From Euperipatoides rowelli (taxonomy: Eukaryota > Onychophora > Udeonychophora > Euonychophora > Peripatopsidae), in the NCBI GenBank assembly GCA_003024985.2, contig PXIH01S0010410.1: a stretch of DNA of 18,283 bases. One strand, written 5' to 3'. Below, piece by piece: positions 1-10,745 of the stretch (positions within the stretch are counted from its first letter, which is position 1; each line of letters begins with the position of its first letter). Under the pieces are notes generated by a model. That model ran no database searches. It was not told where the DNA came from and worked only from the letters and a program-made list of their open reading frames with translations. Position numbers and translations under genes: made by a program.

Positions 1-85
<85 letters not shown>

Positions 86-117
86 AACAAATACATATAC
101 ATATACAAATACATATG
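1..117. repeat. Hexanucleotide microsatellite (ATACAT)n
   Basis: The window opens inside a tandem array of the 6-bp unit ATACAT. It is perfect to about position 84 and then degenerates with ATACAA and AAACAA variants to about 117. The left end is cut by the window, so the total length is unknown. Its purine/pyrimidine alternation is typical of animal microsatellites. Confidence 0.97.
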
Positions 118-1590
118 CTATCAAAAAGTGTTTATGGCTATACAGACAGATACAAAGTGATTTTAGACAGATATTTGATCTCGAGCAGTTTTTTTATTCT
201 ATCACATTGTTTTTGTTCTCCAATAACTTGACACTGGGATGAGGGGGAGGAGAGATTGAGAGAGAGGAAAGATGAAGTTTCAGCAGTTCTCCTTTCCTTA
301 TTTCTGATTATTTTGGACAATCCAATATTATATTTTTTTTTACTTTCTCACGTCTATAATTTAAAATTTGATTAGGCTACTTAAATTAAATTTAGAAGAA
401 ACACCTTTTGCAACAGAANCAATTCACTTTGCTTAATTGTATGTTAAATAAATAAATAAATAAAATAAATAAAAAGGCTTTAATTTTGAAAATTTCTCAA
501 ATTCTATTGCACAAAATCAGAATCTATTTACATACGTACTGTACATGCCAAAATTTAGCACTATAGTCTACATGTTTTGGCATGGTAATCAAACGAGCAA
601 TTTTAAAAGAATCACCACCTAAACTTTGCAAATTTTCAAGATCACCTGCTGTGGTGACTTGCAAGCTGGCATTAAAATGAAAAAAAAAATAAATAAATAA
701 ATAAAAGTTTTCCAAAGTTGTGATTTTGTCAGTAAAAAATGCCTATGAGTCTTTACACATTATTTCTTCCCCATTGTGGCCTTTTCAAATTTTGGCTGTT
801 ATATTATTTTGCCCAAGTTTTTAATAATTTTTCCTAATTATTTTACCCTCACTGGTTTGACAAGAACAATGGAGATGATAACTTAGCTGATAAATTGGAA
901 GTTGATAACTGTGCTTTGTTAAGATGTTGCAAAGTTTCTAGAAAGTTATTGTGTTCAAAATTTTTTTTTATTATTGGAAAGTACAATGGCCTGTTAATGA
1001 AATCACAGCATCCCAAAACTTGAAGGAAAGAAAAGTTGAAAATTTGTCTTGTTATTCTGTTTAGTTAACATCATTAGAAAGTTAAAGGAAATCGTATTGT
1101 CAGCTTGCTATTTATTTATTTTAAGAATTTCTATAATAAAGATTGACTACAAGAGCCAAGTAGCCGATAGAATTAGTGAAGTTTTAGTCACATGATCAAT
1201 ATGGATAGCAGCCATTTTTTTTGTTTACAGTCCTAATCTTACCCCAACCCTGAACCCTAACTCCAACTATGTATTAAACACACTTTCCCCAACCCTATGA
1301 TGATGAAGGGATGAAATAATCATTCTGTGATCGATTTTGATAATTCTAACAGAATTTATGTTGGCCATACTGTTAATCAACCATTAACCAATCAGCGTTT
1401 ATTTATAGAAATTTATCTACATCTTTGATTGATGACATCATCATTGGATTTTAAAAATCCTCTGAGGTAATGAAAACTTTGTTAAAATAAATTAAAGCTA
1501 TGGTACCTTAATTTTAATAATTTAGAAGTTTGAATATTGAAGTTAAGTAAAAGAAAGAATAAATGGAATTACATATACAGTATACTAAAT
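118..1590. other. AT-rich DNA without recognisable genes
   Basis: I see no coding sequence, RNA gene or clear mobile element here. There are two short TAAA runs, near 446-475 and 676-708, and one N at 419. The part from about 1165 to 1480 looks like an old dispersed repeat: it has a CCCCAACCCTGAACCCTAAC-type tract near 1243 and a CCAAT-like AACCAATCAGCG near 1385, with an imperfect inverted counterpart near 1443. I could not assign it to a family. Small open frames on either strand have no protein-like composition. Confidence 0.6.
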
Positions 1591-2605
1591 GGAATAGCGT
1601 GTTCCAAAGCCTGTAACAGCGTCATCTAACGGCTTATTCCAAACTTTTTTTACTTTTCTATTAGATCACTGCGATATAAAAACAAACAAACAAACAAAAA
1701 AAGCTTTTAGGGCTTAAAAGATCAGCATTGGAACTATTTTTAGAAACTGTAAGTGGTGTGTTCTCTTACTTAAAAAGGGTTAAAGGTCAAATGTGACGGA
1801 TTTTTTTTAATTTTTTTTTATTATTGATTTTCAAAGATAATTACTATAAAAAAAAATTCCACTGGAAAAAATGTTTTTAAAATGCATAAAAAAAAGTTAT
1901 TTAAAGATAAAATTAAGACTATTGCTATCCTCAGTCTGAGATTACAATTTGAAGATTCCACATTTTTTTGGGGTCTGAAATTAATTTGACGACAAAATAG
2001 CCTCTACAACTGTTTTCTTTGTAATGATTTAACATGTAAATGGAGGTATTTTTAATCTGTATTAAAAGTCATTTTGATTTTAAAAAAAAAACAAATTGGA
2101 CCATAATAGCANAAAGGATGAATTTGATTATGATTTTTTACAAGTATTTAAACATTTAGACCATATGATATCCAGCTTTACNCTGACAAANATAGCAAAT
2201 ATTCTATANTTAAGTATATCAGGCTGTATTCATTTATAGCCTATGATGTCACAAAATATCTCCCTGGTGTGTAAAATGGACAATGTTGTTTTAAGGGTGA
2301 GGAGCCAATTGTGAATAACTTTTTATTTTTCATTTTTTTTTTTTTCTGGTGGAAATTTTTTTTTAGTAAAAATCTTTGAAAATCAATAATTAAAAAAAAT
2401 TAAAAACATCCGTTACATTTGACCATTAAACAAAAACAAATGGATGATGCCTGTGTAAAGGGCTTACTTGCTAGTCTATAACCCTAATTGGAATATGCTC
2501 ATGTTCCAAAGCCAGTAACAGGCCATCTATGTTTGGCACCGAACTATTTTTAGAAACTTTTAAAAAAAATGTTTGATGTCTGTGTAACAGGCTTAAACGC
2601 TAGTA
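1591..2605. repeat. Two copies of a dispersed repeat unit, split by an insertion
   Basis: Several blocks occur twice in the same order. TGTTCCAAAGCC followed by TGTAACAG or AGTAACAG and a CATCT box lies at 1600-1627 and 2502-2527. GAACTATTTTTAGAAACT lies at 1731-1748 and 2541-2558. A block reading TGATG, CTGTGTAA, then GGCTT and GCTAGT lies at about 2443-2475 and 2573-2603. Removing the insertion at 1780-2429 rejoins a unit with the same order as the second copy. The family is unknown; it could be a tandem duplication or an inner repeat of a larger element. Confidence 0.65.
1780..2429. mobile_element. MITE-like inverted-repeat element flanked by TTAA
   Basis: The sequence from 1784 (AGGTCAAATGTGACGGAT) recurs inverted, ending at 2425 (reverse complement TGGTCAAATGTAACGGAT). 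The arms stay alignable for about 115 bp (1784-1905 and 2310-2425), including a shared TATTGATTTTCAAAGAT core, at roughly 85% identity by eye. TTAA stands directly outside both ends (1780-1783 and 2426-2429), as for piggyBac or Kolobok-type TTAA target duplications; a TA duplication of mariner type cannot be excluded. The 640-bp body has no open frame, so it would be non-autonomous. It sits inside the repeat unit at 1591-2605. Four of the window's five N bases lie in its interior (2112, 2182, 2191, 2209). Confidence 0.8.
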
Positions 2606-4585
2606 TTTCATATATTGAATTTGAATAATATGTTATGTCCATGCATAATACAAACTTATTTTCTTGGTTATTAAAAGTATAATAATACAATCTAAATGAT
2701 AAATAAATCATATACTCCATGACAGATATACATAATTAATTTATGATTAATTATAAATCTTTAAGATAAGCATGGATAAAGCGCCAAAATTTGGGGACTT
2801 TTGGGAATGATTTCTGAAACGATCTTGGTTTTGGGCAAATATAATTCTCTGAATGAATCGGTTTTAAATAAAACTTCAAGCACAAATGATTCAAATTTAA
2901 TTTTTCTTTACTTAGTAAGTTGATTTCAAATAATAGACTAACTTAAAATTCAATTTAAATTTGAAAACATAGGTATTGATAAAGAAAATAACCTAATATT
3001 GTTGCCAAATCAATATTAAAATTTAATTGTTTTTATTAAGATTTCAAACATTCTACTTTTAATGCAAATAAAACATTAAAACTGTTAAAGTTTTATTGCC
3101 AATCTACTTGAGTTTGTTTCAAGTTATTTTTATAAAAATTGCGATATTAAAATCTAAAAATATATCCAGTAATAGAGTCCCCCTCCCCCTCATTTTTTTC
3201 TTTGGCTCATAATTGTTCGATATATTTTCCTGAGATTTGTTATGCAGTACCTATTGAATGTTCAATATCTACGATTTCATCACTAAAAATTAAAAACTTC
3301 AATTTTTCTTTTGCGTATAATTTTGTCTTTCGTTAAATATTATTTGAACTCAAAACATAAAAAGCATTAATCGTACAAATTTTAATTTGTTTATCCATAA
3401 ATAAAAAAAATGGGTGTAAAGTTTAAGAAATAGTTATATCATAATTCTGTTATTAATTACCATAATTGGAATAAATATATTATTTATTTTAGAAAACTAC
3501 AAAATAATGAGTATTTTATCATTATCTTATCTAATTATTGTTAAAGTCTAGAATGAAAAAAAAAAAAGAAAGGGAGGGGTATCAATGATTTAGAAGAATG
3601 TGAATCAGGTAGGGGGATTAAAAGTGTAAGAACATTTTTTGCAGGACAAAATTTATTTTTAATTTGTTACTAAAGTAGGGGAATTTTTTTTAAAAATTTG
3701 TTTCCTTTTAACAGGGCAAACTTTAACAATATTATTTACTACATATTAAAAATCATATCCTATATTATAGCTTATAGTTTTCTATTACAAAAAGACATCT
3801 GGACAAATTCTGGGGGAAAAGCTCTCCCCTTCTTAGGTTACCGGTTTGGTATAGTCGGCAGCCTTCACGACTAGACCAGCCCCAATCCCCCCCCCCTCCC
3901 GTGCAGGGCTCAAAGTAGAGGATTTTTTTACTATAAATGCTGGCTGAAGATTTTATGTATGAGGAATGTGAAGGGTGGAAATAGGTGACCAGATTTTCAT
4001 AATGAAAATTAGGTACATTTGAAATATCTCATCAACAATGTACAGTATTTTGGAAATGTGTTAATAGGCTAATAATTTTTATACTTTAAGTAAGAATTCA
4101 GGGTAAATAAATAGTCTATTTTATTACCCAAGTTTCAAAATAAAAGGGAAATCAAAATTGAACTTTGGAAAATTATTTAATTTATTTTATACTAAAATAT
4201 TAGTTTAAAAATTAATACAGTATATACATTATATTCTGTAGCCTATATTTAAATATTTTGAACCGAAGTATGTGTAGAAAGTTTTAAATAAAAATCCAAT
4301 TTTTTTCAAAGTTTTATTGCCAGGCGGGACAGGCTGTCTCTCCCTCCCCCTTACAATATGAATATCATATTACTATATCTGGACACTATTAGTTGCCAAA
4401 TCTTACTAAAAAAAAAAATCTTAGAAATTGTTTATCGTGTCCAGCACTTTAAACTCTGACATGATACAGCTAGAAGGGTACAATTATATACTGATTATAA
4501 TAGGGTTTTTAAGGAATGGCTAGCATAGTTTGTGCCCATAAAATACTATAATAATACATTATTTTAATTTTTATAATAAATAATA
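2606..4585. other. AT-rich DNA, no genes; weak tRNA-like fragment
   Basis: Nothing coding is visible. On the minus strand at about 3837-3885 a short stretch reads like the 5' half of a tRNA-derived SINE (A-box-like TGGTCTAGTCGTGAAGG next to a C-run at 3884-3893). No B box or tail could be paired with it, so it is only mentioned. The rest is low-complexity A/T with a few C-rich patches (3179-3190, 4342-4351). Confidence 0.55.
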
Positions 4586-5013
4586 TAAGATCAGAGCCAA
4601 GGGGCGATGGCACGGTGGGTTGAGCGGCGCTACTTTGTGTTCCTTGATGTCTGGCGTGAGCCAGGTTTGAGACTCGTGCTGTCCGAAGGTCTGACCCTAC
4701 TCTCAATTGTCTTTCTTTCTGAAAGACAGGGAGTTAAGGGTTATAGTCAACCGGTCAGTTTAAATTTCCAACTTTGCGTTCTGAAGATATAAAATTCTAA
4801 AGTTTCGCAAATATGAGGAAATGTTACAACTGAACCCTCAGATGTTCTCTCTGATAGTCAGATTGTATGTAATAAGATGTAAATAATATAAATAAATGTA
4901 AATAGTGTATATATAGAAAAAACTACAGAAAATAAATTCGCCTCAGCCGTCAGCGGGCATTGGCACCAATGGTGCAGCCAAAAAAAAAAATATATATATA
5001 GCCTAAGATCAGA
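4586..5013 (+). mobile_element. tRNA-derived SINE with 10-bp target duplication
   Basis: The element lies between two perfect copies of TAAGATCAGA (4586-4595 and 5004-5013). It starts with a tRNA-like head: an A-box-like segment GATGGCACGGTGGGTTGAGC near 4606, and a B-box-like GGTTTGAGACTC near 4664, at a spacing typical of a Pol III promoter. A body with CTTTCTTTCTGAAAGACAGG (4709-4728) follows. The 3' end has a small hairpin, GGCACCAATGGTGC, near 4960, then a run of 11 A and an AT tail. A second copy lies inverted at 9350-9708 with the same head and body, confirming a family. I do not know its published name. The 61-codon open frame inside it is fortuitous. Confidence 0.9.
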
Positions 5014-6518
5014 AAAAAAAAACATTATTAGGCTAGTATTTAAATTTTTATTGTAGTAAATTATACATTTAGGCCTCTCCCTTTAGATCAGCTAAATCTC
5101 ACTCTATGTTACGAATCAAGGGAAAATATATATCTCCAGCATTCCAACCCCTAGCATTTGCCCTGATTTTTATAAGGGAAAAGAGTGATATAATAAATCA
5201 ATACCATTAACCCAGATTTCAACTAAGCTTAGAGCCGTGGTGTAAGAGAATTGTCAGTCATTATTTATTTTTAACTCTAAAGATATTATACTGCCTGCCT
5301 GCCACCCTAAAAAATTTTTTTTCACGTTTTTTTATATGATAATAAAATTTATAAATATTCATCCTTTTGCTTATAAACATTAATTAACACAATCATTACT
5401 ACAGTCATAGTTATTAATTGTGAAACAATTATTCTGTTAACATTGCTACTTTTTAAAAAAAATTCAGTAAGCTTATTGTATTAGGTTGTAGGGATTATTT
5501 GTAGGCCTAGGTTAAGTTAATTTTTTTTTTGTTGAATATAAATAGGTTAAAATTTTCTTTTCTTATAGCAGTATTTAAATTATTATTTTTTTAAATCATA
5601 CATTAAATCCCTGACCCATCTCTGAACTTCAAGAATTCTGTCCAACCATGCCCTAACTTCTAATAATCATCCCGGTCCATCCTTACACTTTAAGGAATCT
5701 TTCCATAAGGAAAATGGAATTATTAATTAATAAATAATATAACTATAAATGACAATTTTTGTTGGTTTGTTTTCTTATGGTTATCTGTGCCGAACCTCTT
5801 TGTCATAGCTGGAAAATTGTTAAACAGTTTTTAAATTAAAAGTTTTTTGTTATTTTCCTAGAGATGGGTAGGATGAAACTTCTATCTAGGGTCATCTGTT
5901 GGTGGCCTAAAATAATAAAGACATTTAAAAAATCTCCAAAAGTTGTCGCCAATGTCAATTACACCAATGAACCTCCTTGAGTGACTATACACCCTTGGAT
6001 AAGACTCACATGTCCCTGGGTCATGCTACATACAGATCTAATGGGACCCTATAAAAATAAAATGTTTTAGTAACCGGCCTAATGTAATACAGGCCTATAT
6101 GCCATGGTTGACATAATTGGCTCTGCCAAGCCAGGATTGAATTACAAAGACATAATATTTGGATACCATAAAAGCCAGCATTGAACAATAAAGACATAAT
6201 TCGCTTATTTAAAAGCCAGAAAAGAATTAACAAGATGATCTAGTAAAAATTTTAGATCAATAATTATAAATTATAAAAAAAGGAATAATATAACTTTAAA
6301 TAAAGGGTTCTTTGGCTTTCTTACCATTTCTTTAAATAATGTGAAAAAGGAGACTAGTGTTCAAAAAGACAAGAATAGACGAAAAAGAACAAAGGTAAAA
6401 AAGGTGTGGTTAAGAAGATAATTTTTCTGATTTGTCTGTTATTGACAATACTGAAGATGTAATTACTAGTGATGATGACAATCATTATCTTAATGTTATT
6501 GAGCAACAGTATGATAGT
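5014..6518. other. AT-rich DNA with a short coding-like remnant at its right end
   Basis: No gene, RNA or repeat is recognised from 5014 to about 6340. From about 6342 to 6518 the plus strand reads as a protein-like remnant in two frames. First comes a very basic stretch (RRKRTKVKKVWLRR, ending at a stop near 6421). It is followed in another frame by an acidic stretch (SDLSVIDNTEDVITSDDDN), which runs up to the copia LTR at 6519. This basic-then-acidic pattern is unlike the surrounding noise and may be part of an older element or gene interrupted by the copia insertion. I cannot assign it. Confidence 0.4.
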
Positions 6519-6656
6519 TGTTTGGATTTTGTGTTTAATATTTAGCAAAACAGAGACATTCTAACAGCACTTGTATATCATTAAAGTATTAAAAAAGGAA
6601 AGCTTTTTATTACAAAAAGAAAATTGTCCTAACTTAAGAGCTGTACAACACTATCA
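6519..6656 (-). repeat. 3' LTR of the copia element
   Basis: This 138-bp repeat begins TGTTTGGATTTTG and ends CTGTACAACACTATCA on the plus strand, so in element orientation it starts TGATAG and ends AAACA, with the usual TG...CA termini. It pairs with 12380-12519, with about 13 substitutions and two small indels. In element orientation it follows directly on the end of the RNase H reading (TATGAACTG...CCTCAAAG). The expected polypurine tract is not clean. Confidence 0.92.
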
Positions 6657-7500
6657 CTTTGAGGGGTAACATTCAGTTCATACTAGTCCCATTTTACTGC
6701 ATAGGATTAGTAGTGGGGTTTTAGCCAATGGTTTTGTCATGATATTTGCAGCTTGTTGTTCAAATGTAATTTGTTTTATGTCCAGTTTACCTTCAATTAC
6801 TTTTTCACAAATAAAAAGTGTTAGATATTTATATGTTTTGTTCTGAGGTGAAACTCTAAGTTCTGTGCAAGTTTCACTGCTGCTTGGTTATCTACCTGGA
6901 GTATTGGTGTATGCTTCAACTTTATTTTTCCTTTAAATAGTCTACTAAGCCAAATTATTTCTTTAGCTACTTCATTTGCTGTATGACTTCTGGTTTGGTT
7001 GTTGACATGGCACTGTCTTTGGCTAAGTCAAGAGATGGTTCCTCCTGTACGTGTCACAACAATTTCAGAGGTTGACTTTCCCAGTCTTATAATATATCCT
7101 CCAAATCTGCATCACTGTAGAAGTCTAGTACACCTCTGTTAATATTTGGTCAGTAGATTATACCTAATGAAATTGTAACAGCTATATATTAAAACACTCA
7201 TTTTAATTATTTCACTATGTCTTCTGCAGTTGGATTCTCTAATGATCATGAAAGAAAACCCACACTCTAGGCTAGATCTGGTCATAATCCTATCATTAGA
7301 TAATCAGGACACCAACTGCTTTTCGATATAGAAAGTTTCATTTCCTGCTTTTAGTTTTTCAGAATCCTTCAACATGTTGATATTGGTTTGGTTTATGCAA
7401 AGTTAAACTGGTCAATGACCTTTTTTGCTTATGCTTGTTGATTTATTTTGTTCATCCTGTCAATACTGCAATCAATTTTAAGTCCTAAAAAGTATGATGT
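6657..7500 (-). pseudogene. copia pol: RNase H region, broken
   Basis: RNase H would degrade the RNA strand of the reverse-transcription hybrid. Reading the minus strand with frame changes gives the copia RNase H order: YSDAD near 7110, GKSTSEIVVTRTGG near 7070, STTKPEV near 7005, ANEVAKEIIWLSRLFKG near 6970, then LQVDNQAAVKLAQN near 6890 and FHLRTKHINI near 6850. The reading ends near the 3' LTR. The usual STTEAE motif reads STTKPE, so the second catalytic acid appears replaced by Lys. The segment 7200-7480 (connection domain, with KPNQYQHVEGF near 7375) has several stops. Clearly non-functional. Confidence 0.9.
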
Positions 7501-8215
7501 TTCACTTATGGTAATTTAAGCTCTTTTTTCAGCTCCTCAATTAGGGTTTTTGAGTCTTGATGATCAGTTACCATCACCAAACCATCCTCAATGTATAGGA
7601 CCACTAAACGTTTGTTGCCTTTACTCTCTTTAATGTTTAGGCAAGTATCGGCTTTGCTGACTGTGAAACCCAAACTTATCAAGAAACCTGCCAAAGCATT
7701 TATTACAGCATATTGGTGCCTGTTTCAACCCATATAGGCTTTTTTTGAGTTTACACACTTGAATTTTGTTGTTGATATAGCCTTCTGGTTGACACATGTA
7801 GATTGTCTCTGCCAGCTCTCCGTATAAAATTGCTGTTGAGACATAAAATTGTGCCCATTTTTTTTCTTGCGTCAATACTTAGCACTGAACAGATCATAGC
7901 TAATCTAGCTACTGGACTAAAAGTTTGGTTATAGTCAATACCTTGACATTGACTGAATCCATTGACTACTAGTCTTGCTTTATACTTGTTGATGCTGCAA
8001 TCTGGATTCATCTTCACATGAAAAACCCACTTATATGGTTTGGCCTTGGCTCCTTCTGGTAAAGTTGTTAGCTCTCATGTTTGATTTTCTTTCTGTGAAT
8101 TAATTTCACTTTCCATGGTCTTTTTCCAGTTGACACTTTGTTCACTAGTCTACATTTCTTCATATGTTTCAGGTTTTTTCTGTCATTGACTAATTTCTTC
8201 TGCAGTTATTATCCA
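7480..8215 (-). pseudogene. copia pol: reverse transcriptase (RVT_2), broken
   Basis: This domain would copy the element's RNA into DNA. From 8130 leftwards the minus strand reads WKKTMESEI, then LPEGAKAKPYKWVFHVKMNP (near 8000-8060), NKYKARLVVNGFSQCQGID and QTFSPVARLA (about 7900-7990). After a frame change come LYGELAETIYMCQPEGY (about 7770-7830) and VCKLKKSLYGLKQAP (near 7710-7760). After another change come GFTVSKADTCLNI (near 7640) and LYIEDGLVM (near 7590). These are the standard RVT_2 blocks in order. The active-site box YVDD reads YIED, so the first Asp of the pair is Glu. At least three frameshifts separate the pieces. Confidence 0.95.
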
Positions 8216-8520
8216 GTCTCCAAGAATATTTGGCTTTTTTAGGTCTGAGTGACTTCTGAGTAGTTGGTAGAGTTTGAGTTTCTTCCTCATCACTCTCAAT
8301 TTCCTCAGTACTTTCATTTTCATGTTTTAATTCTTCATTACTCTCACTTTCAATCTTTCCCTGATTTAAGCAACTGCTTTTTAATTTTCTTGGCCTTTCG
8401 AGTGGTGGTTTGGTGTGTCCTTTGCATTCTTCAGAATTTTCTAAAACATCACATCTCTTGATAGAATTATTTTGTGTGTTTCTTTTACACAGATTCTATA
8501 ATATTCATCACTATCATAGA
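8216..8520 (-). pseudogene. copia pol: acidic linker between integrase and RT
   Basis: This is the variable region between the integrase core and RT. The minus strand reads a Glu/Ser-rich stretch (SNEELKHENESTEEIESDEE, about 8279-8338), then basic and proline-containing words (LRPKKPNILGDWIITAEE, about 8190-8250). Low-complexity acidic linkers here are usual for copia Pol polyproteins. It joins the end of the integrase block (YYRICVKE, near 8490) to the start of RT. Plus-strand open frames over the same stretch are shadows. Confidence 0.75.
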
Positions 8521-9073
8521 CCACTAGGTAGCCTTAACCACTTTCCTATCCATCTTCTTTCATATTTTGGCTGGAATGTGAACATAACATACAGAACCAA
8601 TGATACATACATGATTTTTCTAGGCTTTCTGCCCATCCATAGCTTAAATAGACTGACTCCTTCAACAGATAATTTTCCTGTTCTCTTTAAAATATAAATA
8701 GCAGTACTAATTAGTTCAGCCCACATTTCTTCTGGGAATTTTGCTTCTGGTTTTGAATACTTAACTGTTCTGGCCATTTTAACTGTGGTTCTCTTTTCAT
8801 GTTCAGATCACCATTTTGTTCAGGGATATAGGAAGCTGTTAGTCTTTGCATGATTGCTTCTTCCTGTAGGATCTTCCTAATTTCTTCATTATCAAACTCT
8901 CCTCCATTGTCACTTAGTAATGCTTTTATTGAATATCCTAGGTTTTTTGTAAGTGCAAGCAAGTACTTCAAGACATCTTTAACTTCTGATTTATTTTTAA
9001 TGATGTAGCAATAACAAAATTATGTATAGCTGTCTTTAAATACAACCATATACCTTTTCTTCTGGAAAGATCC
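8510..9073 (-). pseudogene. copia pol: integrase core, C-terminal part
   Basis: The integrase inserts the DNA copy into the host genome. From the transposon edge at 9073 leftwards the minus strand reads FQKKRYMVVFKDSYT, then IIKNKSEVKDVLKYLLALTK (8950-9005), then LLSDNGGEFDNEEIRKILQE with the second catalytic Asp (SDNGGEF, near 8910). RLTASYIPEQNG follows near 8820-8860, and after a frame change S-E-H-E-K-R, which holds the expected catalytic Glu. It continues MARTVKYSKPEAKFPEEMWA (about 8718-8777) and GVSLFKLWMGRKPR (near 8630). It is split from its N-terminal part by the insertion at 9074-10917. Confidence 0.93.
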
Positions 9074-9337
9074 CACTGCAGAACACAATTTTTGACCTCT
9101 TGATAAAATTAGTCTATTTTTACATGCTATTCATTAATATATTAGTTTTCCTCTATCATCTAACATTCACTCAGTAATGAGATTTTCTTTTTTGCCAAAG
9201 GTCTGCATTTCCTATCTAGTGTTATCTATTTGTATTCACCTTGTGTGCTTTCTAATGATTCCATATTATCCATCTGGTGACTTGTGCCTCCAGCTATAAA
9301 TAACTACTTACATTCTTCTGTGCCACTCAGTGGATAC

Positions 9338-9720
9338 TTTATGATGTTTTTTTTTTAATTTTTTTGTAAAAATCTCCACCTTATGGCTAAGGGAATCTAT
9401 TTTAGTTTATTATTTACAATATATACATTTTACAAGCAGTCATACAGGATGCAATGATGGATAATTCTTCTTCCGGTCCAAAGGTCAACCATTATAATAA
9501 TTTCCAATTTTCGTATTAATAGAACTCAAAGTCCTATAATCATTCTGACTGGATAAATAGAACCCTACTCTCCCAGTCTTTCAGAAAGAAAGACATTTGG
9601 GATTTCGGGTCGGACAGCACGAGCCTTCGAGCCTTGAATCTGGCTCGTGCCGACACCAAGGAGCTTAAGGAACCCTAGCTTATCCCACTGAGCCACCACC
9701 CCTTGACATTTATGATGTTT
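9338..9720 (-). mobile_element. Second copy of the tRNA-derived SINE, inverted
   Basis: A 12-bp perfect duplication TTTATGATGTTT (9338-9349 and 9709-9720) brackets a minus-strand SINE. Its head reads GGTGGTGGCTCAGTGGGATA (A box, near 9695), with a B-box-like GCCAGATTCAAGGCTC near 9640. The body CTTTCTTTCTGAAAGACTGG (9573-9592) matches the copy at 4709-4728. The 3' end (AGATTCCCTTAGCC near 9395) is related to AAATTCGCCTCAGCC of the first copy, but the hairpin differs and the tail is A-rich. It lies inside the CACTG transposon and is the youngest insertion of the nest. Confidence 0.9.
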
Positions 9721-9840
9721 GTCTGATCATTGCCTTGGCTGTGTTTTTAACTATAATTATATTACTATATTTGTTGATGTGATTAACATGTTCTGTGTCA
9801 TTATATATAGAGAAAATGTTTGAATAAACCCAATTTATTT

Positions 9841-10745
9841 TGTTATGTGTGTGGGGAGATGACATTGAAAGCTCAAAGAAATGCACTCACTGCTGTAATT
9901 AAAGTCTTATGAATTATACTTGGTTGTAAAGTTAGAGACCAGGACAAAATCTGGGCACCTCACATATGTTGTAGTACTTGTGCAAACACTAAGATAATGG
10001 TTACAAGGCTAATGCCCATCTATGGCTTCTATGCCATTTGCTATATCTATGGTGTAGAAAGAATAGGAAGATCATATAGACAACTGCTACTTTTGCTTAA
10101 CCAATGTACAGTGCTACTCTTCTAAATCAAAACATTCAATCCAATATCACAATTTGATTTCAGATATGTGACCAGTTTCTCATACTGATATTTTATCAGT
10201 CACTTGGCCACTAAAAACTGAGTTTATTTTTGAAGAAGAAAATAGCATCTCAAACAGTGGTTATGAAGTATCATGGACAGAGTTTGAATTGATCCAGATT
10301 TTCTGCTTACATCAATTCCACCTCACTTGAAAACACAACAAGAGTTGAATGATCTAGTGAGAAAATTGAGTCTATAAAAACCCAAGTAAACTGAATATGA
10401 AGAAAAGATAGCTTGGACTCCCTTTAAATCAGTAGCTAAAGCTCCTAATTTTTCAACAATAACAAATCTGATTATTATGTGGAAATTGTCAACGATATGT
10501 TTGACTGCTTCAAACTTATGGGCTGTAATATGTCTTTAAAAACACATTTCCTTGACTGCCAATTGGACTTTTTGATGAATATGGATGTTTCCACAAAGAC
10601 ATTTCAATAATGGAAAAAAGGTTTTCTGGAAGATGGAATTGCAGTATACTGGCTTAATACTGTTGGTCTATTATCAGATAAACTCCAGAGAGCACATACA
10701 AGTGAAAAAGCAAAACATTCATTTTGTATACAGTGTTGTAATGAA
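9841..10745 (+). pseudogene. Transposase-like protein remnant, uncharacterised invertebrate family
   Basis: The plus strand reads, across three frames, a protein I recognise as a multi-copy family of uncharacterised proteins in aphid, Hydra and other invertebrate genomes (from memory, not checked). The N-terminal part has paired cysteines likely to bind zinc: CYVCGEMTLKAQR (9841-9879), RDQDKIWAPHICCSTC (about 9935-9985), then DNCYFCLTN (near 10080-10106) and SKSKHSIQY (near 10118). After an acidic spacer and NDLVRKLSL (10348-10374) the middle is missing. The reading resumes at AWTPFKSV (10412-10435), GCNMSLKTHFLDCQLDF (10522-10572) and EYGCFHKDISIMEKRFSGRW (10577-10636). Intact relatives have, as I recall, Asp-bearing motifs in the missing middle and a DEHGERFH-type motif here, consistent with an RNase H-fold transposase. 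Stops and frameshifts make it dead. Confidence 0.75.

Noticed and set aside
138-715. Two minus-strand open frames of about 60 codons.
   Set aside because: Low-complexity composition with no conserved motif; expected by chance in AT-rich DNA.
1236-1300. CCCTAAC-like tract suggesting telomeric repeat.
   Set aside because: Only two or three degenerate units inside a dispersed repeat; no tandem TTAGGG array.
3837-3885. Possible tRNA gene on the minus strand.
   Set aside because: Only an A-box-like half is present; no B box, no complete cloverleaf and no terminator at the right distance.
4607-4792. 61-codon plus-strand open frame.
   Set aside because: It lies entirely in the SINE; the tRNA-like head and target duplications explain the sequence.
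8264-8697. Two overlapping plus-strand open frames.
   Set aside because: They are antisense shadows of the copia integrase and linker, whose motifs read on the minus strand.
9165-9310. Minus-strand words FIAGGTSHQMDNMESLE resemble a copia protease (DSGATSHM...).
   Set aside because: Only a few residues fit, the catalytic Asp is absent, a stop follows, and the segment lies inside the CACTG transposon rather than in a copia context.
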